NCBI RefSeq assembly: GCF_019649055.1
Contig: NW_026570230.1
Span: forward strand, 992,001 to 1,056,000
Source of the DNA: Paramacrobiotus metropolitanus
Lineage: Eukaryota > Tardigrada > Eutardigrada > Parachela > Macrobiotidae
Direction of reading: 5' to 3'
DNA length: 64,000 bases
The stretch's first letter is position 1, and each line of letters begins with the position of its first letter. Positions 13,578 to 24,843 of this stretch are shown here, piece after piece. The translations under genes and the position numbers were made by a program. Under the pieces are notes generated by a model that saw nothing but the letters and a program-made list of their open reading frames with translations, searched no databases and was not told the origin of the DNA.

Positions 13578-16500
13578 ATGAACTTCCTGTCACGTGCAGT
13601 TTTCGCTCTGGGAGCACTGGCCTGCGTAACGGACGCCTCCTACCTCATCGGTGTGGGCAAAGCGGACGTTACCGGTCCGGTAGCGGAAGTGGGCATGATG
13701 GGCTATGCCGATCTGGGCCAGAAGACCGCCGGTCTCCTGAATCGTCTCTACGCCCGCGCCTTCATTGTCTCCAACCCCGCCAACCCGGCGGAAACCGTTG
13801 TCTTCGTCAACTGCGATCTGCAGGCCGTCTTCCAGCAAGTGCACCTCGAGGTCATCAAGCAGGTCAAGGCCAAGTACGGCGGCGTCTACAACGAACAGAA
13901 CATCATCCTCCACGCCCAACACACCCACGCCGGACCGGGCGGATCGTCGGCCTATCTTCTGTACGATTTCACCATCCTGGGATTTATTGAGGACAACTTC
14001 CACGCCATCGTTAACGGGATCGTTAAGGCCATCGACAATGCGCATAATTCCCTGGCGCCTGGGAATGTCAAGATGGTGCAGGGCCAGGTGGCCAACTGCG
14101 GACGGAATCGATCACCGGAAGCGTATTTGAACAATCCCCAGGAGGAACGGGATCAGTATGCTGAGGATAAAGATTCCACGATGACGGTGCTGAAGTTCAG
14201 TGATAACGAGGGAAAACTGCGCGGTGTGCAGGTGGTGTACCCGGTGCACCCGACGAGTCTCAACAAAAGCAATGAACTGGTTAGCGGAGATAATAAAGGT
14301 AAGGTAAATGTGATGCCTTAAACCGTGATAGAAGTCTTTACTTTGTGTATGGGAAAATAAAATTTTGATTCTAAGTACTGTATTTCTTCAAATTATCAGG
14401 TATAACGAACTGTACAAAGTGCTTCTAACTTGATCCGCAGTTGCACTACATAGCCGTGTGCTTTAAAATGTTGCGTCGCATTCGTTGTTAAAAAGTTTAT
14501 TTTTAAGAACTTGATTATTTCTTTTATTTCTTTTAAAAAAGTTATCTTTAAAAACTTTCCGTACAAAACATAGCAGCCAGGACATTTTACAATCAGTACT
14601 ATATACGATCGATTATTTATTTCATTTTCTACCCATAGACTACGCTTCCGTTATGAAGCTGCCACCACGTTTAAACCAAGCGCAATGTGTATAGCACATT
14701 TTAAACTACTGCTAAGCGTAATGTGATAAATATTTACTAGTTCTAAGAACTAGTACTGTACCAGTATTCATAGCTTTTGCATTTTTGAATCATATGGAAT
14801 TACTAGCTGTACGTGAAATTCTTTACTTCATAATATTATGTTAAAATGAAATTTGTTATAGGTCATGCTGCGTGGTTGCTGGAACAGCGTCACAAAGGTG
14901 TCATTGCCGCCGTTGGCATTTCCAACGCCGGCGACATCAGTCCCAACATGATCGATAACGGTGACGGGACATTCCGTGGAGAAGGCCGCGACCAGATCGA
15001 AAGCACTGAAATCATCGGCACCCGTCAGGCCGACAGAGCCGACGAGCTGATCCGCTCCGCCGACGGCACTCTCCTTACCGGTACTCTCGTCGGGAAACTG
15101 GCCTGGGTCAACTTCGCCAGCGTCAACATCGCCAACACGCCAGGCGCCCGCACCTGTCCCGCCGTGGCTGGACAGAACTTCGCCGCCGGCACAGAAGACG
15201 GAGTGGGACTGGGTGTTTTCCAGGAGGGCGACACTGACGCCAACCCGCTGTTCGCCTTCGTCTCCAGCGCGATTAAACCCACACCCCAATGGGTGCGGGA
15301 CTGCCAGACCCGCGCCAAGGTGCCACTGCTCCCGACCGGCTTAATGGAGCCGCATCCCTGGACACCCGATGTGTTGGGCATGCAGATCCTGCGCATTGGA
15401 CAGTTGGCAATTGTCTCGGTGCCGTTCGAAGTCAGTACGATGGCCGGACGCAGAATTAGGAAGACGGTGCTGAGCAGGCTGGAAGGCAGCGGTGTGTCTC
15501 ATGTCGAGATTGCCGCTATCAGTAATGGATATTCACAATACCTGACCACGCGAGAGGAGTATGCTTTACAGGTACGTAATGCTCGCAAGGAGTAGGGCCA
15601 GCCGGCCAGGCATTTATATTAACGTAACGACAGTTCTAACTTCTCACTAACTAGAGACGATCATCACGTTTGGTAATTAGAAACCTGCAATACCTGCTTG
15701 CCTTCTTGAGCGACTTGTAGATGTATATGAAAACCTGTATATGTCAGTCTTTGACGTAAAAGCGTCGGTGACGTAAAAGCGTCGGTACGCGCTTTATATT
15801 CATTTGCGCTATTTTTCTTTAATCATATCACTGCTTATTAATGCCATACTAAATTCAGCCACAAGATCTATTAATATATAAAAGTAACATTTCATAAAAT
15901 TAATAATAATTGTTATCAAAGGCAATATAAAATAAGAGGGCATGACACTGTTCATGTTCCGATATCCGACGATTTCTGAAACTGTTTTACAGAATAATGT
16001 TAAGTTCCTAGCTTGTTGTTAATATGAAATTGCGTACCAGAATCACAAATACGAGAAAAACAGGAAAGTGGTTTTTTCTCGTATCTTCAATGATTATTAA
16101 CGATTACAAACAGTGTTATTTCATTGTGCTTTCGTTCGGCAGCATTATGAAGGAGCCTCAACCCTTTTCGGCCCGTACCAACTGGAAGCCGTCCAGCAAG
16201 AGCTGGCCCGCGTTGCTGATTCCATCGCCAACCCCGCTCACACACTGGACATTGGCGCTTCGCCATACTTCTTCAACATCGACGACCTCCTGAACTTCCA
16301 GACCGGTGTCCTGCTGGATGACAAACCCTTGCTGAAACCCTTCGGGGCTGTTCGCGAGGAAGCCAGGACCCAGTACAGCGTCGGCCAGACCGCCAGTGCC
16401 GCTTTCTACGGCGGTCACCCCAAGAACCAGTTCGCCCAGGTGGAATCGTTCTGCGACGTGGAGCAAATGCAGGCTGATGGAACGTTCAAGCGTGTCATGC

Positions 16501-16703
16501 GGGATGATCACTGGGATGTGCGATTCAAGTGGAGCCGAACGTCGATTGCCTACAGCAACAGCCAGTGTGAGTGGTACATCCGTGCGGGTGGCGAGTACAC
16601 GACGGGAGTGTACCGGTTCAAGCACTACGGATTCCACAAGAGCGGATGGACCGGCACGATTCGGGCGTATGAGGGACAATCTAACACGTTCCTTGTTGTC
16701 TGA
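13578..16703 (+). CDS. neutral ceramidase
   Basis: Three exons: 13578-14298, 14862-15571, 16143-16703, all GT/AG with matching phases, about 663 residues; animal neutral ceramidases are roughly 700-780. The enzyme hydrolyses ceramide to sphingosine and fatty acid, and family members are secreted or membrane-bound. The chosen ATG gives a signal peptide (MNFLSRAVFALGALACVTDA) directly before the family start SYLIGVGKADVTGP. Diagnostic pieces: HTHAGPGG (zinc site), NRSPEAYLNNPQEERDQY, HPTSLNKSNELVSGDNKG, and GDISPN carrying the nucleophilic serine, then YLTTREEYALQHYEGASTLFG. The C-terminal Ig-like domain is complete. Exons are much richer in G+C than the introns. Nothing looks broken, so this is expected to be an active enzyme. 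Confidence 0.95.
15752..15785. repeat. 17-bp perfect tandem duplication
   Basis: TGACGTAAAAGCGTCGG occurs twice head to tail inside the second ceramidase intron. Each unit also contains a short inverted pair GACG..CGTC. Confidence 0.85.
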
Positions 16704-17739
16704 TCACGTGTTTAGCTTTTCTAATAGTGCGGCACACAACGTTCTATGCTGTAAGGTCAACAGAATAAAGTGGTAAATATTATACATAAAATTTATTAAA
16801 CAGGAGACGTATAAATGCTACGAATTAAAAAGCCTGAGCTATACACATCAAATAGCAAATATATTTTGGTATTTAACTTCTGCACCAAGCACTGTTAATA
16901 CAAAATTATTTATTAGGGAAAAATTTACTCAGAGTACAAAAGTTTACAAATACATTGCAGAATTTCCATCTGCGTTTTTTTTAAAAATCCTTTAGAAATA
17001 TCTTTCTTTATACTTCTGTCTTTACATTCATACAATGTTTAGTGAATCTGACCGTCCAAAACGGCAAGCGATCGCTCGCAAGCTGAGCCGAGACTGAGGC
17101 TCGCGCAGGGCCGGCTTTACCGCGCGGTCCCCGCGCACAAGCATAGAAAGTGAGAACGAGACAAGCCAGTTTCCTCTCAGTTCCATGACCCATTCATTAA
17201 GAAGCTTCAGCCTTGATATAAAAATTCAAACGAATATACGAGTACTGGAATCTCGGCAACGGGTACCTGTCTGTGATTAAGAGCTTTGTTGTGCTGTTTA
17301 TATCACCAGCCAGCTTCGGAATAACGTCTCTGGAAATATTCAGCCTCTTTAGCACTGCAATGCCTATTCTGAGTAGCACGGAAATTTTTGTGTCCACCTG
17401 TGTGCGAACCGTAATAAAGTTCATCGGGTTGATATAGTTATTGTCGCTCCAGCCCGTAGGCTAGCAAAGGTTACCAACGTATTCCAAGCTATGTTTTAAA
17501 GTACTATTAACTGGAGTAGCCATCTACATTTCAGCGAGAATCACTAACATTTTAATCACCGTGCATATTTCGAAAGAGCACTTACGATGGCTAGTATGGG
17601 TACAAAAATTGCTGCAGCATAAGCAAAACAAAAGCTGCCAGTACAAAGGGATGACACTCGTTACTCGTGGATTACTTATCAATAATACCAAGGACTAGTT
17701 ATCAATAACATTTTCTTATGCGTAGCGCATCCGTGATAG
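16704..17739. other. convergent intergenic region, ceramidase / ACE-like
   Basis: The two genes converge here, so this holds their 3' UTRs. A G+C-rich patch near 17045-17165 stands out from the AT-rich surroundings, but no domain or splice context supports a gene. Confidence 0.5.
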
Positions 17740-20700
17740 CTATTTCCAGCCAATAAATTCCTTATTCTCCGCATTGATTTTTTGAAGATATTTGTGCAGT
17801 GGATCGAAATATTCCAAAAATGCCGCCGCATCCATTTTTGGCGAGCCAGTTACCCGCTCCATGGCTACGGGCCACGGTTGGGAAGCGCCCAGTGAGAGCA
17901 TGCCACTGTAACCCGCACAGTTACCTTGTCAGCCTGGTTTCATTTAAGAATTACGGTGTAACCTTTGCGAGTCGGTGCAGAAATCTTTACATTAAAAAAC
18001 AATAGCTACTTGCATACCTGAGCAATTTACCAGCGGCCTTAGACTCGTTAATGTCGCACTTTGACAACGGCCCGCTGTGTCCGGCTGCTTTGCACAAAGC
18101 TTTGTGGAATTGGAACTGTATCACAGAGCTTACGAAGTACTGCAACGCGGTAAAATCGATATTTTTTCAGATTTAGTGGTTTCAGTGGTTTTATATTCCT
18201 TTCAATTTTTTTTAAAGCGAAACTCTTTTCGCAATATTAAGAAATAAAAGCGCAAAAGCCATGTTTAAGAATAGCGTACCACATGTATTCAGTATCGGCA
18301 GTGACATGGTACTGTGCACCGGGATCGAAATCCAAGTCCGACCGCGGGACTGGAGGAACGATGCCCTGATACTCTTTCCTAATCAGTTGAAGTTTACAGC
18401 GGCAGAGTGTGCATGTATTTGGCGAGCGGATAAACCGGTAGCATAAACAAAGTTGAATTTATGCCTAACGGCAACCCTTACACATATTTCCACCATGCCC
18501 AGTTCAAACGGCTCTTGGAGATTTTCCCGGAAAACACGTCATAACGATATCTGTCCAGTAGGTACAAAAATGGGAGATTGGCGATTTTATCCAGACAAGT
18601 GATAAACTGGTTGTTAAGTTCGCTTTCTGCATATTCACCAGTCCTGCTTGGTTTCAGATATTCAGGTAAAATTTTGAGATTTCGCTTTTACCTTCATCTT
18701 CCGAATTGTTCTTTAGCAAACCCAGCCATGCTAAATGTTTAGGAGTTGCAACACTTAATGCTAAAGTATCACCCACTAGAAAGACAGCATATTTTTTCTT
18801 CGACACAAAACTAGTAGGTATTAACTACAAAAGTAGGTAGCTAGCGAAAGGTCAAATTTTACCTGCTTCGTGAAATCCAGGGTTTGCACCGTTACGGAAA
18901 TATACTGGAGTTTGGTTTTTGTACTGTTTGTAAAATTACGTATTGTTACAAGTTATGTAACTGACGGACCTTGTGTATCGTACACCTTGTGTATCGTGTA
19001 CGATACACAAGGTGCAAAATATACAGTACTTAACTTACGTGTTATATATGCAGAATACTGAATTAATACCTTACAGTGTTTGGATTACTTTTCTTGGATG
19101 TTACTTAATGCATACATGTTATAAAGCCACTAAATGCTTTGCTCTAAAGTTTGAACTACGTTGGGTTGTTGCTTATTTATTTGTTTAATTCTAAATTATT
19201 TTTCCACCTTTTATAAACGTCTCTAATGAATTATTGCCGTGGCGAAGCCGGACTGACCTGCAAGTAGTATTGGCTGTGTCCCATTTCGCTACAACGATGA
19301 TGCAGCAATGTTAATAATTAATATACGATGATGAAGCAATGATAATAATTATACTTACCGTGGTAAGCAATATTAAGCAGTAAAATTAGCATTAAATCAT
19401 TATTGGTATATTTCAGTACACGTAAATATGCAGATACATAGTAGGGTTAAAACTGCACAAGTGTAACCGGGAAGTGAAAATAGCAAGTAAAACACATCTA
19501 ACGATAAACCTACTCTGTACAACTTGTTACAGCGTGATATGCACTGCTTTTCTAAAATTAAACTAAATCAAATTTTGCTGTATGAATATCCATTTTTCTA
19601 TAAGGCAACAACGGTGCATACTTGAAAATTGAAGAAATGTCTGCCATGAAAGGACAGAAGTCTAAACAACTGTTGTTCTTACTGGTGGATTGTTATGAAG
19701 TGGGGCACATTAACTTGGGTGCACATCTTAATCCTGCAAGCACATACTTAGTTTAAACCAGTCTTGGCCTTTAAATATGGGTGTGACTATTTCACCCCTT
19801 TTTAAAAATTGAAGTTAACATCTCCGTAGGCTATTGTCACCACCTTTCACACCCCCTTTGACAATTGCCACTCCTCAACCAAGTTATCGGAGAACACAGA
19901 TGCCAAAAAATCACTGGCGAGCTTCTGTACGCGATGCGAGATGTGGAAGACCTTTCTCACAGACGTGTGAAATTACCGGAAAGGCTCAAAAGATGCCGGA
20001 GCCCAATAGAGTGGATGTGCTTGTGCTTGTTCGCAAAGAAGGACATATAAGCTTTATGCCTCCGCGCTTAATTCCAATTTGTGCGTGAACAGCTGTTCCA
20101 ACCTTACTAATACTTCTTCGGTTGCTGAACTGTTCTAATAATTCTTCGGTTGCTGAACTGTGGTCACTTCAATGACCATCGAAATACCAGGTTTTGCAAT
20201 GCTTTCTATGCCCGATTTTTCGGTATCGCTCAAAATTTTGTATCAAATTTCTGAGATTTTATCAAGATTTGCAGTTTCACTTCTGTAAAAATAGCACTAT
20301 GCTCATCCCTGTCAGTTTTGGCAAGAAATTTTTGAACGACCATAGATGTCCATTATTCAGCTACATATCTCCCAAACCATCACTCACTATGTAATAATAT
20401 AATTTTACAAAAGTGCGTAATACGTTCTGCTTAGCGAATTATATGAACTATCTGGTGTTCGAAGGCCACGGGTACAGCCAAGACATTCGCAAACCCCGAA
20501 AATGTCTATTTGGCCAGCTTTGGTCACTTGCTGCATGCCCCGGGCATAATGCATCTGATGGCCAATTTTTAATACCTACAACCTTTAGCTGCTATTTTTC
20601 CATCCGATTACGGCCGTTACCGGTTGGGAAAGGTACTTACCATGCGAAGCTTTTTACACCTCATGATTTAACCCGTTTCCGTCAAGCCTTGCCAGCTGAC

Positions 20701-22880
20701 AGGGTGACGGACTTAATCCGGCAACATTTAAAATGCGCGAATCATCGGTTTTATGCCATAATTTACGCCCCCTTTTGGCCGTTACCATCGCCTTTTAATT
20801 CCTGCTGCATAAACTGAAGGGTGATGGTAATACGTATCCAAAATGAGGCGTGGCAGGGAGTGACAACTGTCATGATCAAAAGGTTGCTCGTTCTAATTTC
20901 AAAGAACGGATGGCGGAAAGGGGGCAGCAGCCATTTTAAATATTTATATTCATATTATAATAACATTTCAATTTTTTTTGTATAAATACTTCCGCACGAA
21001 GAGCTAAAAATTAAATCGCTATGTTATTCAGATCAGTTAACCCAAATCTTGAAGTAAGATTTAGTAATGCGCTCATCGATTATGTACTTACCGTGTATCG
21101 TCCGGAGGACTTGTAAGAAGCTCCCAAGAAGAGGCCCCACACGAGACAACGCGACCATCATTCGGCTTGGTCAGCATGGATAGTTTCCGGAAACTTGCCG
21201 GCATTGGCTTCAAACCTAGCCCGGTTTGAAACTGCTCGGATAAGCGGTACATTTTCTCCACCGTTAACTTCTGGGCTCTCATTTCGTCGGTAACATCTAG
21301 CAATGGCTTCGATGGGAAGAGCTGCGTAAAGTTTAGCATGCCAGACCAAGATTGACTCATCAGGTCTCCTAGAGTTTTATTCTGTATTATAATTATTTTA
21401 TAGCACGTATTTCTTACTCAACCGGATGTGACCTATTACCTAGCAAGTGAGCCGGTACCGGGGCCGTTGCTGACAGCTTCTCGTTGAGAAAATGCTGGAT
21501 TAACTTGCGGCGCACATAAGTATACAGTTGCAAATACAACGGTCGGATTTGTTGCCATAAATTCTCTAAATCTTTAAGGAATACCGCATCTGCGTAGTTA
21601 AGACTGTCCACTATGTAATAAGACCGCCACAGTGCACCGGCGTCCCGATATCCTGTTAAAGTGGAAAACGATAGTCAACATGTTACTGCGATGGCAGAAG
21701 AGTATTCCGGAAACCAGAATGTAAAATTACTTGGTTCTCCTACCTGAAAGGTGCGCTGCTTTGTTTTTCAAGTCAATGTATATATCGTGTGTAATTATCC
21801 CGCAGCTGTTTCCCGCTAACGTCTCTCCAGGATTTCCATGAATACTTTCTTTTATCCGGGTCGTTCCAAGCGTTTACGACGTAGTAACTAACTGTATAGA
21901 TAAAGGACAAGCCCTACAGAGATGGAATATATATTCTGTTAAATGTCATAAAGCTTAACATAACATCATTTTAATATGGAAGTAAAGCTTACTGGCAGTG
22001 GCTTTTGTCGTTGTTACTTGTTAGCAACACAAAGAAAGCTGACTTACGTAAACATCTGTGTGATATTTCTTTAGACATCCCAACCTTGTAAACGTTAACA
22101 CCTCCAGGGTTTCCACAGTTTTGGAAGCATCATAACAAACAAATGCTGTATGAGTAAGAGCACGCATGTGGTTGACAATGGAGGTGAATTCTGTGAAGTC
22201 GGCCTCTTCCAGCGGCTGGCGGCCGGCCATTAACATTATGTACAACCGCTTTAGTTGGACATCCTTAAACTTTTCAACCTGGAAGTTCTGTGTCATCTTG
22301 GCCACGCTTTTGGTAAAGTTGGCAGATAATTGGGCTTGCTTGACCTGCAATATGCAAACAGAAGTCACATTTTTGACTCCGCATACTGTGTCGGATATGC
22401 GCATTCGAAGACCGATATCACGGGTTACCGTATTTGCTTCTTCTTTGCCGGTAATGTTAGTGTTGTAGTCCCATAGAGAAAGCCCAGTTGCATGGCGTAC
22501 CTTTGTTGCAACCGGATTGAATCTGTAATTAATGCGATACATGACCTTCCGTAATTTAAACTTTGACGTAAACGTTTTTGTTTGCACTCTTTTAAAATAA
22601 AAATGATAAACCAAGCGTAAATTATTTATTTTATATTACCGCTAACAAGGTTTCCATAATCCGCTTGACCTTTACGGGTTTGATATTCAGTAACTGCGGC
22701 TCGTTGAATAAAATGCCGGAATACGATATCGTACATTTAACAGCAACTCGTACCGGTTGTGGACCCACTCCCGGAAATAGTTTTCATCACCACCTTTGTT
22801 TTTATCAGGAATCCCGTTTTCCAAAAATTCACTGATATTCACGGGATAGAATTTGCCACTCGCAACAGTCGCAAAAACGA
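17740..22880 (-). CDS. angiotensin-converting enzyme-like peptidase (M2), possibly decaying
   Basis: Exons placed by M2-family conservation: 22429-22522 (YNTNIT), 22085-22344, 21744-21887, 21440-21652 ([15 protein letters not shown]), 21092-21368, 19683-19733, 19258-19288 (31-nt exon supplying [10 protein letters not shown]), 18863-18923 (GANPGFHEA), 18692-18775 ([15 protein letters not shown]), 18482-18626, 18280-18378, 18018-18139, 17740-17905 (TAG). A likely signal-peptide exon ([11 protein letters not shown]) lies near 22700-22880 with uncertain edges. The zinc motif HHEMGH and the distal zinc Glu (GFHEAVGD) are present. Several substrate and chloride ligands are changed. Two defects: the exon 21744-21887 needs a frame change at its TATATAC tract, and the 18280/18139 junction is off by one base. 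Dicarboxypeptidase family, normally secreted. Whether this copy is active is unclear. Confidence 0.8.
18968..19014. repeat. perfect inverted repeat plus direct copy, ACE-like intron
   Basis: CACCTTGTGTATCGT (18983-18997) is followed after two bases by its exact complement (19000-19014). A further direct copy of ACCTTGTGTATCGT starts at 18968. It lies in an intron on the minus strand. Confidence 0.85.
20114..20161. repeat. 28-bp tandem repeat, two copies
   Basis: TTCTTCGGTTGCTGAACTGT occurs at 20114 and again at 20142, in the 1.3-kb intron between the ACE-like exons at 21092 and 19733. The rest of that intron shows no supported gene. Confidence 0.8.
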
Positions 22881-24843
22881 GATAAACTAAAGAACAATAA
22901 GATCTTAGTACACACACGGTTTATCGCATATGGCTGAAAACATCATAGCTATTGTACATATGCTGTATGTAGTAGTCAGTATTTACAAACAAATATTCTG
23001 ATATTGAAAGCATTTTCCGTAACAAGTGTATTTGGAGAGAAAGATTGATAAGTAGCTATAAAAAAATATGTTTTTGGTCAATGACGTAAATCACCACAAC
23101 AACTTTTCAATAAAACTGCACCACGTTTAAAATTTCAATACACTGCACTGCGCCACTGGCGAATGCTCAGTCAAACATTTTCTTAAGGAGTTATTACCGA
23201 ACAATAAACACATTATCCTGTCAGGACCAGAAGGGCATTAAGGAATAAAGTAATAAACCATAGCCGTTTAACAAATTTTACGATTTACGTCATAAAATTT
23301 ATAGGATGTTCAGGAATGACAAAATATATTTTATGACCTCCAAACGCTGGCTGTATTTTGCATGCTTGACTGGTATTTTGCATGTTACATATATTCTTGC
23401 GACACATGAAATTGATTTTGTTACTGTACTTTTAGACTGTTAGTTGTGCTTTATATTGCGATGTGATGACCAGACTCACAAGATATGCGCCCCAGGATAT
23501 GTCTGCTCTTGTATAATCTAAACTACACGATGTATTAAAGAGCTGTCTAGCTAGTGTCTACATACGGGATGATCAGACCCATCATAATTCTAAATAAGCC
23601 TGCTTCTGTTTGTTTTGCTCTGAAGTGGTAATTTTGGAACCGTAGAATCATCATCTTTAACTTATCATGTTCTGGTGATTGTCATTGGTAACATCTCAAC
23701 CGGAAACAGATGTACCGCCATAACACTAAATAGAATTCTGGATACGTGTTATCGGTAAGTTCTCTGACTTGTTCTGACCTTTCCGATCCCTTTCCGGATC
23801 TGAAATCAGTAGACAGGCTCACGCTTCCCCACAACTCATGGCTCATGATTAAATTGATGCTGATGTTTCAGAATCCGCGCGATACGCAAAAATTGTGGTT
23901 TGTTAAGATCTAGGTAATTACCGACGAACCATTGAGCCTGTTTTGCCGTGGTACGGGTGTGTAACCCACTCTACTCGTGGCAGCTAATTAAAAGTTGCCA
24001 TTGCCGTATGTTTCCCTTTCTCTTACAAAATCGATGGTTGTTTTGCTAGGAAGGTTCGTGCTGCTGAGTACATTAAGTCGAACTTCGTATACGTACAAAA
24101 AAAACAAAAAAAGAAATGGTTTTGTGCGTAATTATTACTGCAGTTTACGGTTTAAAGTTTTGATACATATTTGCAGTAGTTTTAAAAATAATAATTCGGA
24201 AGAACGCTACCTGTTAATAGTAACAATGCACAGCCACGGGAAAATTTCCATTTCACTAATTATCTTTTCAATATAGTGAAGGGTACAACACAGGCTTGTT
24301 GTAATTATTATACCGGTAAGTACAATATTTACCGTGCAGCTAGCATGACGTCAAATATCAATTTAATCAGACACTGACCACTGTCCAGATGTCTCACACC
24401 TGATACAACAAAACCAAAGTACAACTTGTGGCGTCAGCGCCATACATCGATAATCAAAGGTACGTGTATGGAAAAAGCAGATTGGTTTGTAGGCTATTAG
24501 TTTGTACAAGCTCACTATAAACATGATGCATGTGACAGATAACTGCCGAGAACTGTGGCGCTTAACCGTCCGTTGTCGCAATCAGATACCGGTCACTGTA
24601 TACCATTCATGACCAATCCGGGTTCCAAAATATTATTTACAAGTACGAGTACATCAAATCATTCGATCGTGACTGTGCAAAACCGCTACGAGTAGCTTTT
24701 GCCTCGCAAAAAATCTTTGCGACAAAAAAAATTTTTAAAATTGTGGTTCACCGCTACAGATCTGAATACAATTACCTTGTCGAACACTGCTATTCCTACC
24801 TTAGGCTCCTAGTTGTTAGTTAAATCCAAGCAGATCAGTGACA
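22881..24843. other. divergent intergenic region, ACE-like / DGAT2-like
   Basis: AT-rich region between the 5' ends of the minus-strand ACE-like gene and the plus-strand acyltransferase. It should include both promoters. The ACE-like first exon with the ATG may also be here, but I could not place it. No other gene is visible. Confidence 0.45.
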
